56,226 bases of DNA from Solibacillus silvestris (lineage in GTDB: Bacteria > Bacillota > Bacilli > Bacillales_A > Planococcaceae): contig CP014609.1 in assembly GCA_001586195.1 (NCBI GenBank), positions 3,935,001 to 3,991,226 of the forward strand. The letters are read 5' to 3'. The position numbers and the translations under genes are program-made. How positions within the stretch are numbered: the stretch's first letter is position 1; every line of letters begins with the position of its first letter. Below are positions 1 to 9,591 of the stretch, one piece after another. A model generated the notes under the pieces. It worked only from the letters and a program-made list of their open reading frames with translations. It was not told the DNA's origin and made no database searches.

Positions 1-2014
<2,014 letters not shown>

Positions 2015-2109
2015 ACATTTTATTGCTCAATTCAATGAAACGTTTATCCAGTTTTGAAAGAATGATCTTTCTAAGGGTTTCAAGACACCTAGTGTATTGG
2101 AAGCCGAGT

Positions 2110-2175
2110 TAAGGAACGTCTACTAAAAGCACCACGTCCTGTGGTAACGTAGACGCCAGCACATCCATGTGCAAG
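2110..2175 (+). ncRNA. Bacillaceae-1-like structured RNA in the 23S-5S spacer
   Basis: Two consecutive hairpins are visible. The first has an outer stem GTCTAC (2118-2123) / GTAGAC (2149-2154), an asymmetric internal loop TAAAAGC / AAC, an inner stem ACCAC / GTGGT and the terminal loop GTCCT. The second is GCACA-TCC-ATGTGC around 2159-2172. A second copy at 48842-48925 keeps the internal and terminal loops but has different, still complementary, outer stems, which argues for a conserved RNA fold. From memory this fits the Rfam Bacillaceae-1 motif, described as having RUCCU terminal loops and lying next to rRNA operons. That family assignment is recall, not a search result. Confidence 0.65.
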
Positions 2176-2290
2176 TGAAGTGATGATGGCAAAGAGGTCA
2201 CACCCGTTCCCATACCGAACACGGAAGTTAAGCTCTTTAGCGCCGATGGTAGTTGGGGGCTTCCCCCTGTGAGAGTAGGACGTCGCTTCG
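2176..2290 (+). rRNA. rrf: 5S ribosomal RNA
   Basis: It contains the conserved 5S core AAGAGGTCACACCCGTTCCC followed by CCGAACACGGAAGTTAAGCTC and the GAGAGTAGGACG 3' arm. The terminal helix pairs GAAGTGATG at the 5' side with CGTCGCTTC at the 3' side, which sets the ends to within two or three bases. It lies 160 bases after the 23S end and ten bases before the first tRNA, the usual order in a Bacillales rrn-tRNA operon. Confidence 0.96.
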
Positions 2291-2300
2291 CTAGAATATT

Positions 2301-2376
2301 GGAGGATTAGCTCAGCTGGGAGAGCACCTGCCTTACAAGCAGGGGGTCGGCGGTTCGAGCCCGTCATCCTCCACCA
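2301..2376 (+). tRNA. tRNA-Val (anticodon TAC)
   Basis: Complete cloverleaf with acceptor GGAGGAT / ATCCTCC, anticodon loop CTTACAA, T loop GGTTCGAGC and encoded CCA. First tRNA of the array after 5S rRNA. Confidence 0.97.
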
Positions 2377-2385
2377 TTTCTAAAT

Positions 2386-2461
<76 letters not shown>

Positions 2462-2467
2462 TTTAGA

Positions 2468-2543
2468 GAGCCATTAGCTCAGTTGGTAGAGCATCTGACT
2501 TTTAATCAGAGGGTCGAAGGTTCGAGTCCTTCATGGCTCACCA
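2468..2543 (+). tRNA. tRNA-Lys (anticodon TTT)
   Basis: Acceptor GAGCCAT / ATGGCTC, anticodon loop CTTTTAA, CCA encoded. Confidence 0.97.
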
Positions 2544-2593
2544 GTTTTATAAAATTATACATACTGTCAGAATAAATAGATCTTAAGCATTTT

Positions 2594-2668
2594 GCGGAAG
2601 TAGTTCAGTGGTAGAACACCACCTTGCCAAGGTGGGGGTCGCGAGTTCGAACCTCGTCTTCCGCTCCA
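2594..2668 (+). tRNA. tRNA-Gly (anticodon GCC)
   Basis: Acceptor GCGGAAG / CTTCCGC, anticodon stem CCACC/GGTGG with loop TTGCCAA, CCA encoded. Confidence 0.97.
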
Positions 2669-2672
2669 AAAT

Positions 2673-2761
2673 GCCGGGGTGGCGGAACTGGCAGACGCAC
2701 AGGACTTAAAATCCTGCGGTGAGTGATCACCGTGCCGGTTCGATTCCGGCCCTCGGCACCA
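2673..2761 (+). tRNA. tRNA-Leu (anticodon TAA)
   Basis: Class II tRNA with a long variable arm (89 nt), anticodon stem CAGGA/TCCTG with loop CTTAAAA, CCA encoded. Confidence 0.97.
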
Positions 2762-2788
2762 TTTTATAATTCTTATCTCTAATAATGC

Positions 2789-2865
<77 letters not shown>

Positions 2866-2888
2866 TAATATATTTTTACTGACATATT

Positions 2889-2965
2889 CGGAATGTAGCT
2901 CAGCTTGGTAGAGCACTTGGTTTGGGACCAAGGGGTCGTAGGTTCGAATCCTGTCATTCCGACCA
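2889..2965 (+). tRNA. tRNA-Pro (anticodon TGG)
   Basis: Acceptor CGGAATG / CATTCCG, anticodon stem CTTGG/CCAAG with loop TTTGGGA, CCA encoded. Confidence 0.97.
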
Positions 2966-2973
2966 TTATTAAT

Positions 2974-3049
2974 GGGGCCTTAGCTCAGCTGGGAGAGCGC
3001 CTGCCTTGCACGCAGGAGGTCAGCGGTTCGATCCCGCTAGGCTCCACCA
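2974..3049 (+). tRNA. tRNA-Ala (anticodon TGC)
   Basis: Acceptor GGGGCCT pairs with AGGCTCC, including a G-T wobble. Anticodon loop CTTGCAC, CCA encoded. Confidence 0.97.
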
Positions 3050-3068
3050 TTTATATTTTATTCCCTTT

Positions 3069-3161
3069 GGAGGTATACCCAAGTCTGGCTGAAGGGATCG
3101 GTCTTGAAAACCGACAGGCGGGTAACACCGCGCGGGGGTTCGAATCCCTCTACCTCCTCCA
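3069..3161 (+). tRNA. tRNA-Ser (anticodon TGA)
   Basis: Class II tRNA of 93 nt with a long variable arm, acceptor GGAGGTA / TACCTCC, anticodon loop CTTGAAA, CCA encoded. Confidence 0.97.
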
Positions 3162-3187
3162 TTTTTAATATTTTTACTTTAGATGTT

Positions 3188-3263
3188 GGTCCCGTGGTGT
3201 AGCGGTTAACATGCCTGCCTGTCACGCAGGAGATCGCCGGTTCGATCCCGGTCGGGACCGCCA
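3188..3263 (+). tRNA. tRNA-Asp (anticodon GTC)
   Basis: Acceptor GGTCCCG / CGGGACC, anticodon stem CCTGC/GCAGG with loop CTGTCAC, CCA encoded. Confidence 0.97.
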
Positions 3264-3273
3264 TTTTTTTTAT

Positions 3274-3349
3274 GGGTTTGTAGCTCAGTTGGTAGAGCAT
3301 TAGATTGAAGCTCTAAGTGTCGGCGGTTCGATTCCGTCCAAACCCACCA
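3274..3349 (+). tRNA. tRNA-Phe (anticodon GAA)
   Basis: Acceptor GGGTTTG pairs with CAAACCC, anticodon loop ATTGAAG, CCA encoded. Confidence 0.96.
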
Positions 3350-3355
3350 TACTAT

Positions 3356-3432
<77 letters not shown>

Positions 3433-3441
3433 TAGTATTAT

Positions 3442-3517
3442 TCCGAAGTAGCTCAGTTGGTAGAGCATCCGGCTGTTAACCGGCAGGTCGCAGGTTCGAG
3501 TCCTGCCTTCGGAGCCA
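3442..3517 (+). tRNA. tRNA-Asn (anticodon GTT)
   Basis: Acceptor TCCGAAG / CTTCGGA, anticodon stem CCGGC? is read as ATCCGGCTGTTAACCGGC with anticodon GTT, CCA encoded. Confidence 0.96.
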
Positions 3518-3519
3518 TT

Positions 3520-3591
3520 GGCCCGTTGGTCAAGTGGTTAAGACACCGCCCTTTCACGGCGGTAACACGGGTTCGAATCCCGTACGGGTCA
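3520..3591 (+). tRNA. tRNA-Glu (anticodon TTC), no encoded CCA
   Basis: Acceptor GGCCCGT / ACGGGTC, anticodon stem CCGCC/GGCGG with loop CTTTCAC. The discriminator A is followed by TATA instead of CCA, unlike the 13 tRNAs before it, so the CCA end must be added by the nucleotidyltransferase. It is the last tRNA of the array. Confidence 0.95.
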
Positions 3592-3605
3592 TATACACTT
3601 GAAAG

Positions 3606-3640
3606 AAAACACATTGCAGATTTTGCAATGTGTTTTTTGT
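3606..3640 (+). terminator. Terminator of the rRNA-tRNA operon
   Basis: A 13-bp perfect stem (3606-3618 with 3624-3636) with a 5-base loop is followed by more T residues. It lies 15 bases after tRNA-Glu. Confidence 0.88.
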
Positions 3641-3705
3641 TATTTTAAAAATGAATTCAACATAGGGAATTATTTGAAATACTGAATGTTAAGGAGTTTG
3701 AAGAA

Positions 3706-4128
3706 ATGAGTATGATAGTCTATATAGGCTTTAATTTTCCGATAAAACTAAATGAAGGTGATGTAGAACATGAATATGAAGTTGACTATGTTTGCCCCGA
3801 TGCAGAACATCTTAACATAGTTAAACAAAAGCATTTTACGACACCCTATATCTTTGAGATTTTACAATTTGCAAATCCTATTTGGGAATTGACGGACTAT
3901 AATAAGGCTTATTCTCCACATAACTATGAAAAATCCAAAAAAAATTTTCTCGATTTGTGTCATTATCTAAAAGAATTGCTCCCGAAAGGTGATATTTGTG
4001 AAATATACATCTGCTGGGACGGAGAAGAAAATGAAGACCTTGAAGTTGAATTGAAGATTAATTTAAATGATTTACAAATTGAAGCCATTGAAATATATGA
4101 AAAGTGCTTTATTCGTGTAGAAAACTAA
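3706..4128 (+). CDS. Small acidic protein of unknown function
   Basis: A 140-residue cytoplasmic protein with no signal peptide or membrane segment. I do not recognise the family. It is acidic, especially in the C-terminal third (several Glu/Asp pairs around residues 105-125), and has a few scattered Cys. A clear AAGGAG lies ten bases before the ATG at 3706, and a good terminator at 4165 closes it as a single-gene unit between the tRNA array and the gentisate genes. Its size and acidity recall immunity proteins of polymorphic toxin systems, but no toxin gene is adjacent, so that is only a loose impression. Confidence 0.7.
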   Translation: MSMIVYIGFNFPIKLNEGDVEHEYEVDYVCPDAEHLNIVKQKHFTTPYIFEILQFANPIWELTDYNKAYSPHNYEKSKKNFLDLCHYLKELLPKGDICEIYICWDGEENEDLEVELKINLNDLQIEAIEIYEKCFIRVEN

Positions 4129-4164
4129 AGGTTAAATTAGAGTATGAGTATTGTCATGAAAGGA

Positions 4165-4210
4165 AAATAATTAGAGGAACTTAATTTGCTGAGCTCCTCT
4201 AATTATTTAT
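4165..4210 (+). terminator. Terminator after the unknown small gene
   Basis: A 14-bp perfect inverted repeat (4165-4178 with 4195-4208) with a 16-base loop and a T-rich 3' arm. Confidence 0.8.
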
Positions 4211-4542
4211 TTCAAAATCAACAATTAAATTTAACAGAGCCTTTTGTTTAGTAAAGGGAGGGCCATCAATAAAAATGAAGGTTAATTGGTAGACTGTCCG
4301 GCTGTAATGAGCGATACAAATAGTAAATCATACAGCTATTACAACTTTATACTTTAATAAAAAACATCCTACAGACAAATCGCTTTCGGCATGGACGATT
4401 TATCGATGTAGGATGTTTTTTGAGATATATTATAAAAGGGATGCGTGGAAAATTGTTCAAAGTTCAATTGTTATACTATGTGATTATAAATGCTGAATTT
4501 TATGTTCTATAAAAATTGGGCAGACTTTTTATAGATGCTGCA
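4211..4542. other. Non-coding gap before the gentisate genes
   Basis: I see no credible reading frame here. The only clear structure is the long hairpin at 4360-4421, listed separately. The rest is AT-rich spacer. Confidence 0.6.
4360..4421. terminator. Bidirectional terminator hairpin
   Basis: AAAAACATCCTACA (4360-4373) pairs with TGTAGGATGTTTTT (4407-4420), and an inner AAATCG / CGATTT extends the fold. There are T runs on both strands. It probably ends the minus-strand dioxygenase-hydrolase transcript, about 120 bases past the dioxygenase stop. Confidence 0.8.
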
Positions 4543-5667
4543 TTAACGGAATGCAGCTTTAAATTCGCCAGTCACTTCCTGATGACCATTATTCGACTCA
4601 TACGCTTGCTCGATCTCTAATTCAAAACGATCCATAATCGGAATATCGTTTACAGAGAATAAGTACGAATCTTTTGAAGCATAGTGCTCATACCAAGCCC
4701 AGTTTGGAACGACAAAGTAATCGCCTTTTTTCCAGTCAAAGCGTGTACCGTTAATAACTGTATAGCCTTCACCTCTATGCACTTGATAAACAGTAGAATG
4801 CGTATGGCGTAAAGCTTTTGTATGCATGCCAGCTGGTAAGTGCTGCATACGTGTACCTAATGTCGGGTTGGCTGCTTTACCTGTAGAAGGATTAATATAT
4901 TCAACAGCAAAACCATGATGCGGGTCCGGATCAAATGACATTAAGCCTTTAATTCCTTCAACCGTACGATCCCATTTATAGTTGGCAAGTGGTGCTACTG
5001 TATACTTGTCATCTCCGACAGGGCGTACCATTCCTCCACGATAACGCTTTTCCGTGAAGTTATCCGGAATATTCGGCTCTTGTAAACCGCCTTCATAAGG
5101 ATCGAAGAAAGTACCGCCGATTCCGTATAAAGTCGGGATATCCAGCGCGTCTGTCCATAACATCGGCTCATCGCCAACGTGTTCATGCCCGTGCCATAAA
5201 CCTTTAGGTGTAATTAAAAAGTCGCCTTCCTCCATGAAAATACGTTCGCCTTGTACAATTGTGTAGGCGCCTTGTCCTTCAGAAATAAAGCGCAATGCTG
5301 ATTGAGAGTGACGATGAGAGGGGGCTTTTTCACCCGGTAACAGCATTTGTACCGCTACGTAAATCGTTTGTGTAGTAGATGCCCAACCCCATGGCTGACG
5401 ATATGTTAATCCTGGATTTTGGAAATAGATTGCACGACGTTCTCCACCACGATCTGGTGTAAAGATTTGTGCTGCTTCGCCCATTTTCTTTTTAATTAGT
5501 TCATCACTCCAAAGGTAAGCTTGTGCTTGTGGCTTTGGTGTATGATTCATAATTTCCGGAATGGCTTCCCAAAGTGGACCTAAATGATATTGTTCAATGT
5601 CTTTCGTAAAATCCTTTACCGTGTCACTTTTCATAAACTCTTTTACTTCTTCTGATACTCCTGCCAT
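4543..5667 (-). CDS. Gentisate 1,2-dioxygenase (bicupin)
   Basis: This 374-residue protein matches the gentisate / 1-hydroxy-2-naphthoate dioxygenase family in length and motifs. It would open the gentisate ring between C1 and C2 to give maleylpyruvate, using Fe(II) and O2. The N-terminal cupin shows the HRHSQSALRF motif (His118, His120) and the WHGH motif (His159, His161) expected for iron binding, and a second cupin follows near residues 270-350 (LRHTHSTVYQVHRGEG). It sits downstream of the FAH hydrolase on the same strand, 57 bases apart, with AGGAG before the start. The neighbouring 3-hydroxybenzoate hydroxylase favours gentisate over salicylate or hydroxynaphthoate as substrate. Confidence 0.92.
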   Translation of the reverse strand: MAGVSEEVKEFMKSDTVKDFTKDIEQYHLGPLWEAIPEIMNHTPKPQAQAYLWSDELIKKKMGEAAQIFTPDRGGERRAIYFQNPGLTYRQPWGWASTTQTIYVAVQMLLPGEKAPSHRHSQSALRFISEGQGAYTIVQGERIFMEEGDFLITPKGLWHGHEHVGDEPMLWTDALDIPTLYGIGGTFFDPYEGGLQEPNIPDNFTEKRYRGGMVRPVGDDKYTVAPLANYKWDRTVEGIKGLMSFDPDPHHGFAVEYINPSTGKAANPTLGTRMQHLPAGMHTKALRHTHSTVYQVHRGEGYTVINGTRFDWKKGDYFVVPNWAWYEHYASKDSYLFSVNDIPIMDRFELEIEQAYESNNGHQEVTGEFKAAFR

Positions 5668-5724
5668 ACATCTTCACTCCTTTAATAGTAATTGTGCAAA
5701 AAGAATACTAGACCGTATTGAAGG

Positions 5725-6675
5725 TTATACACTTACTGGCACATTTGCAGCTGCTACTTTGTTTTCCAGAGCACCAACTTTATCAATTTCGATGCGGACA
5801 ACATCGCCGTCTTTCAAGAAAGTCGGAGGATTCATTGCAACCCCAACACCACCTGGAGTACCTGTTAAAATTACATCACCCGGCTCTAATGTCATTAAGT
5901 TAGAAAGGAAAGCAACTAGCTTTTGTACAGAAAATACTAAGTTAGCCGTGTTCGTTTGCTGGCGTACTTCGCCATTCACTGTCAATACAACAGATAACCC
6001 TGATGGATCCGGTAATTCATCAGCTGTTAATAAATAAGGTCCCATCGGTGCAGAACCGTCTACTGTTTTACCTTGCAGCCATTGTAATGTACGACGTTGG
6101 ATATCACGATAAGTCACATCGTTCGTAATTGTATAGCCGGCTACGTAATCCAGGGCGTCTTCTTCTGAAACATTACGGGCTTGTTTACCAATAACAAATG
6201 TAAACTCTGCTTCATAATCAAGCTGTTCAGAAATCGGATAGAATGGAATATCATCATCAGGCCCCAAAAGTGTATTTGCAAATTTAGCGAAAATAACTGG
6301 ATGTGTTGGTAACTCACGGCCCATTTCCAGAATATGCTCACGGTAATTGTGACCTACACAAATGATCTTTCCTGGATTTAATACTGGTGCTCCAACATGT
6401 ACTTCGTTACGATCAAAAACCGCTTTTGTAATAGAAGCATTTGGATTCTCTAAAATGAAGTCGACAGCTTGTTGCGCCAATTCAATAGATTTTTTCCCGC
6501 CTTCATAAATACCATCTGTAGTTGCCGGCACATAAGCATGGGCAATCTCCTTATAACGATATTCACCTTCTGCTTGAAGTTTTGCTTCAAAAGCATGGTT
6601 TAAATCGATTACTTGTTCCTTCACAATCGCTCCAGCACGTGTAATACCATTCACTGTATAGTTGACTAATTTCAT
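5725..6675 (-). CDS. Fumarylpyruvate hydrolase (FAH family)
   Basis: A 316-residue fumarylacetoacetate-hydrolase-fold protein with an N-terminal accessory part (about 1-95) and the catalytic FAH domain (about 105-312). Visible motifs are CVGHNYREH near the domain start, the metal-binding DYEAEFTFVIG, the TNDVTYRDIQ stretch, GKTVDGSAPMGPYL and the terminal LTGTPGGVGV. It should hydrolyse fumarylpyruvate to fumarate and pyruvate, or maleylpyruvate directly to maleate and pyruvate. It is the first gene of the minus-strand unit, reading away from the 3-hydroxybenzoate hydroxylase under its own promoter (6726-6754) and operator. Confidence 0.88.
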   Translation of the reverse strand: MKLVNYTVNGITRAGAIVKEQVIDLNHAFEAKLQAEGEYRYKEIAHAYVPATTDGIYEGGKKSIELAQQAVDFILENPNASITKAVFDRNEVHVGAPVLNPGKIICVGHNYREHILEMGRELPTHPVIFAKFANTLLGPDDDIPFYPISEQLDYEAEFTFVIGKQARNVSEEDALDYVAGYTITNDVTYRDIQRRTLQWLQGKTVDGSAPMGPYLLTADELPDPSGLSVVLTVNGEVRQQTNTANLVFSVQKLVAFLSNLMTLEPGDVILTGTPGGVGVAMNPPTFLKDGDVVRIEIDKVGALENKVAAANVPVSV

Positions 6676-6702
6676 AATTATCCCCCTTTATCGAAATAGA
6701 AT

Positions 6703-6724
6703 ACAAAGTTCTCTATTTAAAGAA
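6703..6724. promoter_or_regulatory. Candidate IclR operator, copy 1
   Basis: The 17-base sequence ACAAAGTTCTCTATTTA (6703-6719) is repeated exactly at 6879-6895. Here it continues into a partial palindrome TTCT-N8-AGAA. It lies just downstream of the minus-strand -10 box, where a bound repressor would block transcription of the hydrolase-dioxygenase genes. Confidence 0.7.
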
Positions 6725-6725
6725 A

Positions 6726-6754
6726 ATATAAAGTACTTTAGGTAGTAAAGTCAA
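6726..6754 (-). promoter_or_regulatory. Sigma-A promoter for the hydrolase-dioxygenase transcript
   Basis: On the minus strand TTGACT (6754-6749), a 17-base spacer and TTATAT (6731-6726) form a near-consensus promoter pointing to the FAH gene, whose start is 50 bases on. Confidence 0.75.
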
Positions 6755-6834
6755 TATTTTTCAGAAAAATCTTTTAAATAAGTGATTTAGGACCTATTAA
6801 AATCAATTAATTATCAGTAAATTTAGAAATATTA

Positions 6835-6863
6835 TTGACAAATGTTTCTCTTTTACGTTATAT
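6835..6863 (+). promoter_or_regulatory. Sigma-A promoter for the 3-hydroxybenzoate hydroxylase
   Basis: TTGACA (6835-6840), a 17-base spacer and TTATAT (6858-6863). The expected start of transcription is near 6870, immediately before operator copy 2. Confidence 0.8.
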
Positions 6864-6878
6864 TTTCATTATAAGTAA

Positions 6879-6900
6879 ACAAAGTTCTCTATTTATAGAA
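6879..6900. promoter_or_regulatory. Candidate IclR operator, copy 2
   Basis: Exact second copy of the 17-base repeat (6879-6895), continuing as TTCT-N8-AGAA. It overlaps the early transcribed region just ahead of the AATCGGAGG ribosome site of the hydroxylase gene. Confidence 0.7.
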
Positions 6901-6914
6901 TCGGAGGTAATGAT

Positions 6915-8129
6915 ATGACAAATATTAGTGATGTAATTGTAGTTGGTGGGGGAATTGGCGGTTTAGCGACAGCGCTTTCAATAGTACAACGCACAGATAA
7001 AACGGTAGCAGTATTAGAACAAGCACCTGCATTCGGAGAAATAGGAGCAGGTATCCAATTAGCACCTAACGCACTGCATGTATTAGACCAATTAGGTGTT
7101 AAAGAAGAAATATTGAATGTAGCGGTCGTACCGAAGCGCTTAGTGCTAAAAGATATTTATACGGCAAAGGAATTAGCTGTACTTGATTTGACTGACGGTT
7201 TCCAGGAGCGTTTCAAGCAGCCGTACGTTGTATTGCACCGCTCGGATCTACACCGTGTTTTATATGAAGCATGTTTGAAAAATAACCGTATTTCATTTAA
7301 AAACGATGAACAAATCCAAACAGTATCACAAACGCCAGGTCAAGTAACGATTACAAACCAACGTGGTGAGTCCTATACAGCAGAAGCAGCAATCGGGGCA
7401 GATGGTATTAAATCAAATGTACGTAAGCTATTTTCTCAAGACGAAATGATCTGTTCAGAGTATGTAGCATACCGTGGGACATTACCGATTGAAGAGATTA
7501 CTGCTGAAGGCGATATTGCAATGGATGATGTGATTATGTGGATTGGACCGAACTTACACTTAGTACAATATCCTGTTCGTCGCGGTGAGTTATATAATCA
7601 AGTCGTTGTTTTCAAAACATATGACTATAAACCGGAAGGCGACTGGGGTACTCCGGAAGAAATGCAACAACGCTTTGAAGGTGCACATCCGGATGTAGAG
7701 CGTGCGTTAAAGTATATTTCGACTCAATTCCGCTGGCCGATGTTCCACCGTCTGCCAATAGAAAACTGGACAGATGAAAATGTAACACTATTGGGAGATG
7801 CAGCTCACCCGATGCTTCAATATTTAGCGCAAGGCGGTGCACAGGCACTTGAAGATGCATATGTATTAGGAGAAGCTTTAGAAAATGAAGCAACATACAA
7901 TGAAGCATTTTTACGCTACCAGAAAGAGCGCCAACCGCGTTCAGCAATGGTACAAAATTCAGCACGTCGCTGGGGTGAAATTATTCATGCAGATACAGCT
8001 GACGACCTTGAGCGTGCGCTTGTGTTATTACGTGATCATTTATTCGGCAGTCACAAGGAAACAAACTATGATGTAGCAGACTTTTTATATAATTACTTCA
8101 ACACACGCAAAAGTGAAGTTAAGAGCTGA
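6915..8129 (+). CDS. 3-Hydroxybenzoate 6-monooxygenase
   Basis: A 404-residue class A FAD monooxygenase. The Rossmann motif GGGIGG lies at residues 11-16, a DG motif (IGADGIKSNVRKLF) lies in the middle, and the second FAD motif GDAAHPMLQYLAQGG begins at Gly294. The HPMLQYLAQG form is typical of 3-hydroxybenzoate 6-hydroxylases and close salicylate hydroxylase relatives. The expected reaction is 3-hydroxybenzoate + NADH + O2 to gentisate. It is divergent from the gentisate dioxygenase unit, with mirrored promoters and shared operators. GGAGG lies before the ATG. Salicylate 5- or 1-hydroxylation is the main alternative but fits the gentisate-specific neighbours less well. Confidence 0.87.
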   Translation: MTNISDVIVVGGGIGGLATALSIVQRTDKTVAVLEQAPAFGEIGAGIQLAPNALHVLDQLGVKEEILNVAVVPKRLVLKDIYTAKELAVLDLTDGFQERFKQPYVVLHRSDLHRVLYEACLKNNRISFKNDEQIQTVSQTPGQVTITNQRGESYTAEAAIGADGIKSNVRKLFSQDEMICSEYVAYRGTLPIEEITAEGDIAMDDVIMWIGPNLHLVQYPVRRGELYNQVVVFKTYDYKPEGDWGTPEEMQQRFEGAHPDVERALKYISTQFRWPMFHRLPIENWTDENVTLLGDAAHPMLQYLAQGGAQALEDAYVLGEALENEATYNEAFLRYQKERQPRSAMVQNSARRWGEIIHADTADDLERALVLLRDHLFGSHKETNYDVADFLYNYFNTRKSEVKS

Positions 8130-8144
8130 ATAACGGAAAATTAA

Positions 8145-8176
8145 AAAGAGAAAGGGGATTATTTCCCTTTCTCTTT
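8145..8176. terminator. Bidirectional terminator between convergent genes
   Basis: AAAGAGAAAGGG (8145-8156) pairs perfectly with CCCTTTCTCTTT (8165-8176). It overlaps the last codons of the IclR gene and serves both converging transcripts. Confidence 0.75.
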
Positions 8177-8920
8177 AAAGCCATATACAGTCGACATTTC
8201 TTTACTCATATCAATAATTTGCTGCATCATTTCAGATGAAGTGTCTGTAGGTACGTCCTCTTCAAAGCCAACAACTGTGATGGCACCGACAAGCTCATTT
8301 TTGTAATTGAGTATTGGTAAACCGATAGAGGAAACATGACGGACAAGAGGCTCATGTGCAAACGAAAACCCGTTTTTGCGAATTCCTTTCAGCTCGCGTT
8401 GAAAAGCCGCAACATCAAAATTGGCAAGTTCATTTTGCTGAGCTTCAATCCAGTTCGTAATTTCCAAGGAATTAGCATAGGCCGCAAAAATTTTTCCTGT
8501 AGATGAATTAATCGGCAGTTTCGTACCGACTTGCGCACCGATACTTAAGCCAAAATTCGTATTCCAAATATTTGTGATGACCGGGGAATCATTTACCCAA
8601 AGCGATAGCAATGTCGTCATATTTGTGAGATTGCTAAGTTCTTTAAAATAGGGTGTAAGGCGTTCGATAAAATCGTCGTTTTGCATGGCAGCATTCCCGT
8701 ATTCCAAAAATTTATAGCCGAGTGAATAGCTACCGGTCTTTTGATCACGATAAAGCAAATCTAACTGGATAAGTGTATTTAAATATTTATAGAGATTACT
8801 TTTAGAAATGCCTGTTTGTTCCTGAATATCGGAAAAACGTAGTGGGTGGTCGCTTTGCGCAACGACATCGATAATTTGAATACCTAATGCTAATGATCCG
8901 ATTGTAGTACTGCTTGACAT
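8159..8920 (-). CDS. IclR-family regulator of the gentisate genes
   Basis: A 253-residue protein with an N-terminal winged helix-turn-helix (about 8-70, including the GISKSNLYKYLNTL recognition segment) and a C-terminal IclR effector-binding domain (about 75-248, with an SIGLPILNYKNELVGAITV core). IclR proteins commonly control 3-hydroxybenzoate/gentisate and protocatechuate genes in response to the aromatic acid. It is convergent with the hydroxylase gene and divergent from the DinB-fold gene, 52 bases apart. The duplicated 17-base element in the hydroxylase-hydrolase intergenic region is its most likely target, by inference. Confidence 0.88.
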   Translation of the reverse strand: MSSSTTIGSLALGIQIIDVVAQSDHPLRFSDIQEQTGISKSNLYKYLNTLIQLDLLYRDQKTGSYSLGYKFLEYGNAAMQNDDFIERLTPYFKELSNLTNMTTLLSLWVNDSPVITNIWNTNFGLSIGAQVGTKLPINSSTGKIFAAYANSLEITNWIEAQQNELANFDVAAFQRELKGIRKNGFSFAHEPLVRHVSSIGLPILNYKNELVGAITVVGFEEDVPTDTSSEMMQQIIDMSKEMSTVYGFKEKGK

Positions 8921-8972
8921 AGTATTCTATTCACCTTTCTTAAAAAGTCATTCAAAATAAGGAGATTATATC

Positions 8973-9476
8973 ATGAAAATTAATGTTATGGAAAAGAAGT
9001 TTGAAAGTTTCGAGAAAAGCATCAATAGTATGGTTGATCTAATAAGTATAACAGAGACGGAAGTGCTGTATAAAAAACCATCCGAAGAAAAATGGTCGGT
9101 TATGCAAATCGCTACACACATCATCGAAGCAATCGAGTTTTGGGTAGCCGACTTAGAGGCACTCCTAGTCGTACCAGGAGCGAAATGGGGACGTAACCAT
9201 GAACATGTCCGTCGTTTAGCTGCGGTAGATGAAAATTATGTAGCGACTGTTTCAAAGGAAAAAGCGATTGAAAGGCTCAATGCGCTCATTCCTTTAGTGA
9301 ACGAAAGCTTTGCAAAAGTGCAACAGGAAGATTTAGAAAAAACTGCACCTAGCTACAACCCGAATTTTGATGGCAAGCCGTTATCATTTTTAATCAACCA
9401 TCTAATTATTTTGCATACTGAAAGTCACGTAGGGCAAATGCAGCGCCATTTAGAATTGGTACAGCGCAAAAGGTAG
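8973..9476 (+). CDS. DinB-fold protein, candidate thiol-dependent maleylpyruvate isomerase
   Basis: A 167-residue four-helix DinB/YfiT-superfamily protein. The metal-binding His triad appears as His49 (QIATHII) with His148 and His152 (LHTESHVGQ). Members of this fold include mycothiol-dependent maleylpyruvate isomerase and bacillithiol S-transferases. The gentisate module otherwise lacks an isomerase to convert maleylpyruvate to fumarylpyruvate, and this gene shares the regulator's intergenic region, so it is a natural candidate, perhaps using bacillithiol. The fold is well supported. The isomerase role is inference, and a general S-transferase or damage-inducible protein remains possible. 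AAGGAG lies before the ATG. Confidence 0.75.
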   Translation: MKINVMEKKFESFEKSINSMVDLISITETEVLYKKPSEEKWSVMQIATHIIEAIEFWVADLEALLVVPGAKWGRNHEHVRRLAAVDENYVATVSKEKAIERLNALIPLVNESFAKVQQEDLEKTAPSYNPNFDGKPLSFLINHLIILHTESHVGQMQRHLELVQRKR

Positions 9477-9591
9477 AGTAATAATGGAAGTATCCACTGT
9501 TTGATGTGCGTATAGTAAGGTATTATAAAGATACAATAGAGAGGGCTGTCTGGAATGGATTTCGGGGCATGCCCTTTCTGCGTATAGAACA

